Of a stretch of DNA of 64,000 nt, positions 58,539-64,000 are shown in pieces. The stretch lies in contig JASANE010000776.1 of NCBI GenBank assembly GCA_030248225.1, positions 1-64,000 of the forward strand, given 5' to 3'. The translations under genes and the position numbers were made by a program. The notes beneath the pieces were generated by a model. The model did no database searches. It had not been told where the DNA came from and worked only from the letters and a program-made list of their open reading frames with translations. Source of the DNA: Trileptium ribeirensis. Lineage: Eukaryota; Nematoda; Enoplea; Enoplida; Thoracostomopsidae. How positions within the stretch are numbered: the first letter of the stretch is position 1; each line of letters opens with the position of its first letter.

Positions 58539-58969
58539 CAATCGTACTAGTTCTTTTCGCAATAACGAAGCATCGCTAATTGCTTTCATTTTCTCTCGTG
58601 TTATAGCATCGAAGTATTGCTTAAACCGCAGTAAGTCAGATTCGAGTTTTGCTTTCTGTGCCACGCAATCGCGATGAGCAGAATCGGCGGCCTTTTTGAT
58701 CACAATCGACGAACTGAACGCATTCAAATCATGTTTAGGTGACACTGCAACTGTAAGCGTTTCCATTGAATCCTGTACTTGAGCAGTGGACTTTAAGTCT
58801 GCTTGAGTGGCAGTAATCAACGGAATGTCAATGATGCGTGCCGACATTTGCTGATCGTTCGACGACGGTGTTAGAGCACTGTTTGAAGCGAACAGCGGCG
58901 TCTCGGCTTCGAAACACTTTCTATGTTTTGACAGTATCGTAGTATTTTCTTCGATTGCAATATACGAAA
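58539..58969 (-). CDS. Orphan coiled-coil exon of an unidentified gene
   Basis: The acceptor GTATTTTTTCAG/TTTCG and a strong donor CGATTG/GTGAGT bound 431 bases open in one frame (phase 1 in, phase 0 out, 143 complete codons). The first half is Ser/Thr-rich and disordered (PLFASNSALTPSSNDQQ). The second half is a charged helix with heptad-like spacing: DCVAQKAKLESDLLRFKQYF, then DAITREKMKAISDASLLRKE, then LVRL, likely a coiled coil. I do not recognise the family, and neither neighbouring exons nor start or stop were found in the window. Confidence 0.55.
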
Positions 58970-59084
58970 CTGAAAAAATACACGCTTTATGCAAATTTTT
59001 GAATAGAGTTCAAAACAATAATAAAATAATAAACAGAGAAACAAGGCTAGTCGTTAACCGACCGACGTTTTGATGAACAATATC
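58970..59084. other. Intron or flank, nothing seen
   Basis: A/T-rich text upstream of the coiled-coil exon on the minus strand. Confidence 0.3.
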
Positions 59085-59330
59085 ATGCATACTCATAGGG
59101 GTGGGGTAGGGGTCACCCACCCCCTCTAAGGTCCTCACCTCTCCTGCCCCACATGGCCCGTTTACCCAACGTGACATGTCACTATACCCCGTGGAGGCGC
59201 CGCAAGCGCCAAACCAATAGGTGCTTGCCGCGGCGCCGAAGGCGCCCACGCGGCCCCGGCATCCACCTACCCCCCTCGCCCCGAGACCCACCTAACACCC
59301 TCGCCCCGGGATCCGCCTACGCCGTGAACA
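59085..59330. other. GC-rich island with a strong hairpin
   Basis: This ~245-bp patch is strikingly GC-rich in an AT-rich setting. GGCGCCGCAAGCGCC (about 59194) pairs with GGTGCTTGCCGCGGCGCC (about 59218), and GGCGCCGAAGGCGCC follows. CACCTACCCCCCTCGCCCCG and CACCTAACACCCTCGCCCCG form a ~30-bp direct repeat. Confidence 0.7.
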
Positions 59331-61006
59331 ATATATAGACAACGGGTTTTTGCAATTCTATTAGGATAAATCCAAACTACCGTTGGAACTTTGTGCACTG
59401 ATTGCGCGAAAACACATCATTTTTCTATCAAACAAACAACTTTATAGAAAAAAGCATAACCGATAATAATATTTTTGTAACATAACTGAGCTTGATAATC
59501 ATCACGTTTCCAAATGCATTTACAAAAGTGTTCAGGAATTTATGGTTGCCTTGAATAGTGGTGGTTCAAACTTGGCTTATTCCGCAAAGCAGTAAACAGA
59601 GCGAATTAATTCGTGGTATTTTTTCAAAAACGAAACCCTTAGTCGCTGTAAATATTTCCTATTATATGATATGCGAACATATGTAATCGCAGCGTAAAGT
59701 AGCTTCTGGCAGAATAATGTAGTTCATTTAAAAAGATAACTGATGTGAGCGTAATAAAATTACAGAGTTTAGAGTATAATTGCATATGCAAGTCGTTATT
59801 TTATATAACCTGCTTTATAGCTTGACGTTTAATATTTAACATGTGTGTGATTTCTCGTCTATATATGTTTAGGCACACCGTTTGGTTTTATATTTTAACA
59901 AATCCAAGCATAAACCTTTATAAAATTGCCGTTTTATTCGGTTTAGTCATGCTTCACATTCATAACCCGTTAAAAGACCATTGATTTCAATGATTTAACA
60001 AAGAAATTGCATGACTTAGACTCTAATGAATCAAAATAAAGCAAGTTGAAATTTAATTAGCATATTTATGTTTACTGTTGTGAGCTTATAAATTTGAATT
60101 AAGTTAATAACTTTCAGACTACTGTTCTGACAACGATGAAAAGACAGGTGCACCATAATAATAGTAATAAACACTAATCAAAAGCGCGGTTGTTTGGTTA
60201 TATACTATATAAATTCCGTTCTAAAAAAGGTTACTACATATAAATCAGCTGGTCAAAGATTTGGTTAATATGCTTGTTCACTGATGCTTCTTTTTGAAAC
60301 AGTTTTGACTACATAATGTTTAAAGAAATATTGTTGTAACATATAATAAGGAATTATCAGCAAGTCTAAGTACCAAATTTTATTTATCAAAATAACTGTG
60401 ATTTTACAATCCTGGTCGGAAAAATTTCAACCTGTTTGGACCGGTCTTGTGACCTGGACCTAGATCGGTTCGGAGCGACAAAATGTTTTCAAATCTTGAA
60501 CTCAAAATTTTTCAAGATATGGTGTTCGACCCTGACTGACTAAAGTAATATGCTATAAAAGACTTAACAGTAATCACTGGCCTTTCCACAGAGCGGTGGC
60601 CCAGAATTTTCACGGCGCCCCGCAGGTTATGCCCCAGGTGAATTTTAACTTCCCCAGGTCAACCACCAGCACCTTCCTGGTGACACAAAAAAATTGATCG
60701 TCTGAACAAAAGCGGTTATAACAATACTCAATACTACACCTTATAAGATTTATGACAAAATCCTAATTAAAATGAAGTGCCCCATGTAGAAATACGTTAT
60801 TCTGTACTGAAATAACAAATATAACAAAAATACAACCATACATGCATTAAATATATAAAAATCACAAAAAATGCAATTACAAGGCCAAAGTGCACCTGAG
60901 CGGCACGTTTTCTTGGGGGAACCCCAGGTATTTTCAGTCCTTCCTCTCACGTTGGAGCTGGGGACCCCAGCTCAACGACCCATAGGCAACATTCTTGCCC
61001 TATAGA
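59331..61006. other. No gene seen in 1.7 kb
   Basis: AT-rich to about 60400, then mixed. No motif or repeat unit stands out. Confidence 0.4.
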
Positions 61007-61122
61007 GAGGCCAGAGTCACACGTTCAAATGTACCATAAAAATATAAAAATGCTTTCAAGTTTTGATCATAATTTGACCTCCAATTTTGAATAAAAAGTT
61101 TGAACGTGTGAACGCTCCTTTA
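61007..61122. mobile_element. Short TIR element, CACACGTTCAAA ends
   Basis: AGAGTCACACGTTCAAATG at the left and TTTGAACGTGTGAACGCTCC at the right are inverted repeats 115 bp apart. The interior has TTTTGATCATAATTTGA and TTTGAATAAAAAGTTTGAA words. It resembles the 22.9-kb element. Confidence 0.6.
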
Positions 61123-63757
61123 GTTGATAAGTTTAATGATGTTATCTGTTCCATACCAATGTTTTGCTAATCAGTATATTTTAAATATATTAACGAAATA
61201 TCGTCAAGTACACTTCCACGTAATCGTATCACAAAATTAGAGAAACCTATAATGAGTAAAAATTTTACCTAAGGCGGACATTATCCGCCATTATAAGTCC
61301 AATTATCACTTGGACTTATAGAATTAGATTTTAAACTCAATAACACATTATACTGAACTAAGTCTTTCAGATAAGATTTATTTTGCATGTAACCTCGACG
61401 ATTTATTATATTAGACAAATTAATGTTAAAAATCCGCTGAATCATGCTCATAAATAATCATGCTGAACTAGATGCTTCGCAAAGATCGTTGGGTTTCTAC
61501 AACTTTGTCGACATATGTTCAAACTGAAGCCTGTTATATAGAGATCTGTGTTTCTATAGTTCTGCTCGTTAATATTTGTGAAGCTGTATAGTCTCCAATT
61601 TGGGATAAAAATTCATAGTTTATCAATACACACCAATAGAATAAACGACTTAGCAAAAAAGCAAAGGCTTCAATCATCTTTTCTTAGTGCAGTGTTAGTC
61701 CCATACTAATTTTTTATATTATAAGCACCATTTATTTGCTTGGAACAAAAAACGACTCCAAACATAAAAGGTGTCGACAGGAGTTGACCACGCACCTTCT
61801 GGACTGGTAGGACGGGACAGCGCGCTACACCACTCAATCACGCACGGAAAGCTGGCTATTCGAATTTCGCGGTTAGAACATGTAAAACCGTTACAAAACC
61901 TCTACAGTCTTGGAAGAATGATTTGGATCACCCTTTATATCCTAGCCCATGCGTCTTTCTAGTTTGTTTAACCACTAAAAAACCCTAAAGATTGCTGCGG
62001 CGGTTCTTTAATTTATATATACTCAAAGGTTACACAACACCGGAGGAACAATTAATGGTTGATATTTCCTAGGGTAAACCCAACGATAATTATGTGTTAC
62101 AATGCAAAACTGTGCTCCTATTCCAATAAGTATCCAACAAATTTTGCATATGTCAGCAAAGGGAATATGTATATATGCCAAGTGCTGAGTCTGTCTAATG
62201 GACGGAAGTTGAACTAATGATCACGTTATTTGTCACTTCTGGTTCATTCCAAAACTCGGTGATTCAAAATTTTTTGGTAGCCCGGTCTAGGGGGTCTGGA
62301 CCCTGGAGACCTCTGGGTGCGCCAATGCTTTGAACAGAAGTATTCAGCGCGTTGCTAGTGGCGCAGAGTCACCGGTTTATTGGAAGCGGCAATGTTGTTG
62401 ACCAGCTTGGTTATGGAGAGCCAAATGTTGACGGTGGATGCGAAGTTGAGCAAATGGATCGTGAACTGGAACCACACGGCGGATGGTCAGTCAATACCCA
62501 CATTCTTAACGTTAAAAACTGCGGTGCTTACACTTTGAATATAACAGTATTTTTCTTCAATACCGGGACCGGTGCACCGGCGTTATCTTGACGTAGGCAG
62601 AGCGACTCCACGCTACAACTGATAATTTTAAATATAGGCGCATAAGCGCTTCCAAGAACTGACTGAGGCACGCTCTAAACCATTAGCGCTAACAGTACTA
62701 TTCAAGATTAGGTAGTAACGACATTAGTAGGTAAAATTGGGCCAGACCATCGCAGCCTAACCAACCCTCTAATACTAAATTGCAAACGAAACAACTTCAT
62801 CAATTTCTCACTGCGTTATACCACACTGCGCCAAGTAATACATTAATAAAGTAGCGTTGGTATTTGACAAGCAGTGAAAAGAAAAACCCACGACTTAACT
62901 TACCAACGTTTGGGCAGCAAAATCAGTGTTCAAGTAAACTACGGTTGCCAAAGATTTACACGATCAATAATAATATGTTCAAACCCATTATACCTTATGA
63001 ATTATGCTAAATACATATATACAGATACGTTAAGACCAACGCACGGAATCTCCTGAAAAGGAACATGATACATCTTCATACTACGTGATCATTTTTAAAA
63101 TATCCGAAATTCATACAATCACAGAGAACTCAGGAAAGTAAATTCCAAAAGCAATAGTATTATATAATACCAACCTTCCTCAAATGAGACTTGGTGTGAC
63201 ATTTTGCAGCTGAATATAATACCAATAAAATCGGATCTGAAAATTTTAGAAACCAAATATGTAATACAACCAACTATGTATATTATACTGGTTCGACTAT
63301 GATGAGTAGTAAGCTCTTGTAAATTGGTTATTATATACAGGATTTAAGCAAGAAATCAGAAAAAAAACAAGTTTTAAATTTATTTCAACTTCTAAACCTC
63401 CAATATTCTTTTTATTTACATTTTATTTTTCCATGTATAACAATACAAAAAAAATCTTGAACACCAGAAGTTGTTCCTAATATAACAAAAACATTTTCTA
63501 AACATTATACATCGCTTGACTATATATTCCCATTTATACATACCATAATCAAAAATCAGACAGTACCATTATAGTAATATTAAGGCCCAAGTGACTCTGT
63601 GAGGCAGTACGTTATGTCGTTAGAAAAGCAGCTGAGAGCGAAGTTCGGGGTGCGGCTTCCCTAATGAGTAATACCCCAAAGGCGTCGGACCACTCCATCG
63701 GCACGAAGCGCCGACCAGCTGTGGTGGGAGGAATTTCTTACTGCCATACCCAAGCAC
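61123..63757. other. No confident gene in 2.6 kb
   Basis: AT-rich. One internal-exon-like frame at 62367-62485 (+) is described in the findings. A 63-codon frame at 61771 has no motif. Confidence 0.4.
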
Positions 63758-64000
63758 CAGGGAATAACCGGAACCGAAATTTACCGGAACCGGAACCAGC
63801 AACCGGAACCGTCCATTTAAACCGGATCCGGAACCGGAACCTGGTCTTCGAAATTTGTATATAGTAAAACAGATGATGGAAGAAATGAAGGTGTAGTGGA
63901 TTTAAAATGCATTAAAAATAACTTTTACATTAAAATTAATGTATTGCGATGGTATTATTGCCTTTCTGAAACTTTAAAGAGACTGAGGAAGCTAATACTG
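63758..64000. mobile_element. CCGGAA-rich element, copy c (runs off the window)
   Basis: It starts CAGGGAATAACCGGAACCG and continues with repeated GGAACCGGAACC words, TTTAAACCGGATCC, then GAAGAAATGAAGG, GTGGATTTAAAATGCATT and TTAATGTATTGCGATGG. It is the reverse complement of the right 200 bp of copy b (39830-40027). Confidence 0.85.

Noticed and set aside
1..64000. CRISPR arrays, tRNA or rRNA genes, bacterial operons
   Set aside because: The repeats are satellites without conserved short repeat/variable spacer structure; I found no cloverleaf or rRNA-like sequence by eye, though a tRNA could be missed without a covariance search.

Overview
This is eukaryotic, almost certainly invertebrate animal, nuclear DNA. 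It is AT-rich, has no operons or Shine-Dalgarno layout, carries GT-AG introns, and is dominated by transposable-element debris, TIR elements and tandem satellites. I cannot name the species. The one strongly recognisable host gene is a serotonin 5-HT2-like class A GPCR, and the relic set (Penelope-like, Tigger/pogo, Ty3-type integrase, RTE-like tails) is common in invertebrates.

Layout: 1-1.5 kb is a foldback-type inverted repeat cut by the window edge. 2.2 kb holds a LINE reverse-transcriptase scrap. 5.7-9 kb holds small TIR elements. 10.0-12.5 kb is a TIR element with many GTGCGTCA repeats, a zinc-finger remnant and a nested smaller element. 13.7-14.2 kb is a 122-bp satellite. 15.9-16.6 kb is a dead Tigger/pogo transposase. 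17.6-18.3 kb is a 5'-truncated Penelope-like GIY-YIG endonuclease.

19.7-25.4 kb is the 5-HT2-like receptor on the + strand: two coding exons, a 3.5-kb intron, 735 codons when joined. Parts of the gene are locally duplicated at the exon 1 donor, the intron acceptor and the C-terminal tail. 26.6-27 kb is a Ty3-type integrase relic. 27.56-29.73 kb is an eight-copy 271-bp satellite. 31.7-40 kb holds diverged repeats, two copies of a CCGGAA-rich element, and a 2.95-kb TIR transposon with a frameshifted transposase. 41.8-42.7 kb is a satellite with 390-bp higher-order structure.

On the - strand, 48.1-45.0 kb looks like the 3' half of a host gene encoding an RGG-rich disordered protein; three exons are joined by phase-1 introns, with RTE-like tails in the last intron. 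The rest holds a 54-bp minisatellite (50.4-51 kb), several MITEs, a four-copy diverged repeat (53.7-54.5 kb), a seven-copy 151-bp satellite (55.6-56.7 kb), an orphan coiled-coil exon (58.5-59.0 kb), a small GC-rich hairpin island (59.1-59.3 kb) and a third CCGGAA element running off the end.

No pathway or gene cluster is encoded. The most unusual signals are (a) partial duplications at exon-intron borders in two unrelated genes, including a ready-made frame-shifting pseudo-exon in the receptor, and (b) several short TIR element families whose interiors are packed with one self-complementary word each (GAGTC/GAGTTA, TTTGAGCTCAAA, GATCGGAT, CCGGAA, CGCTCGA).
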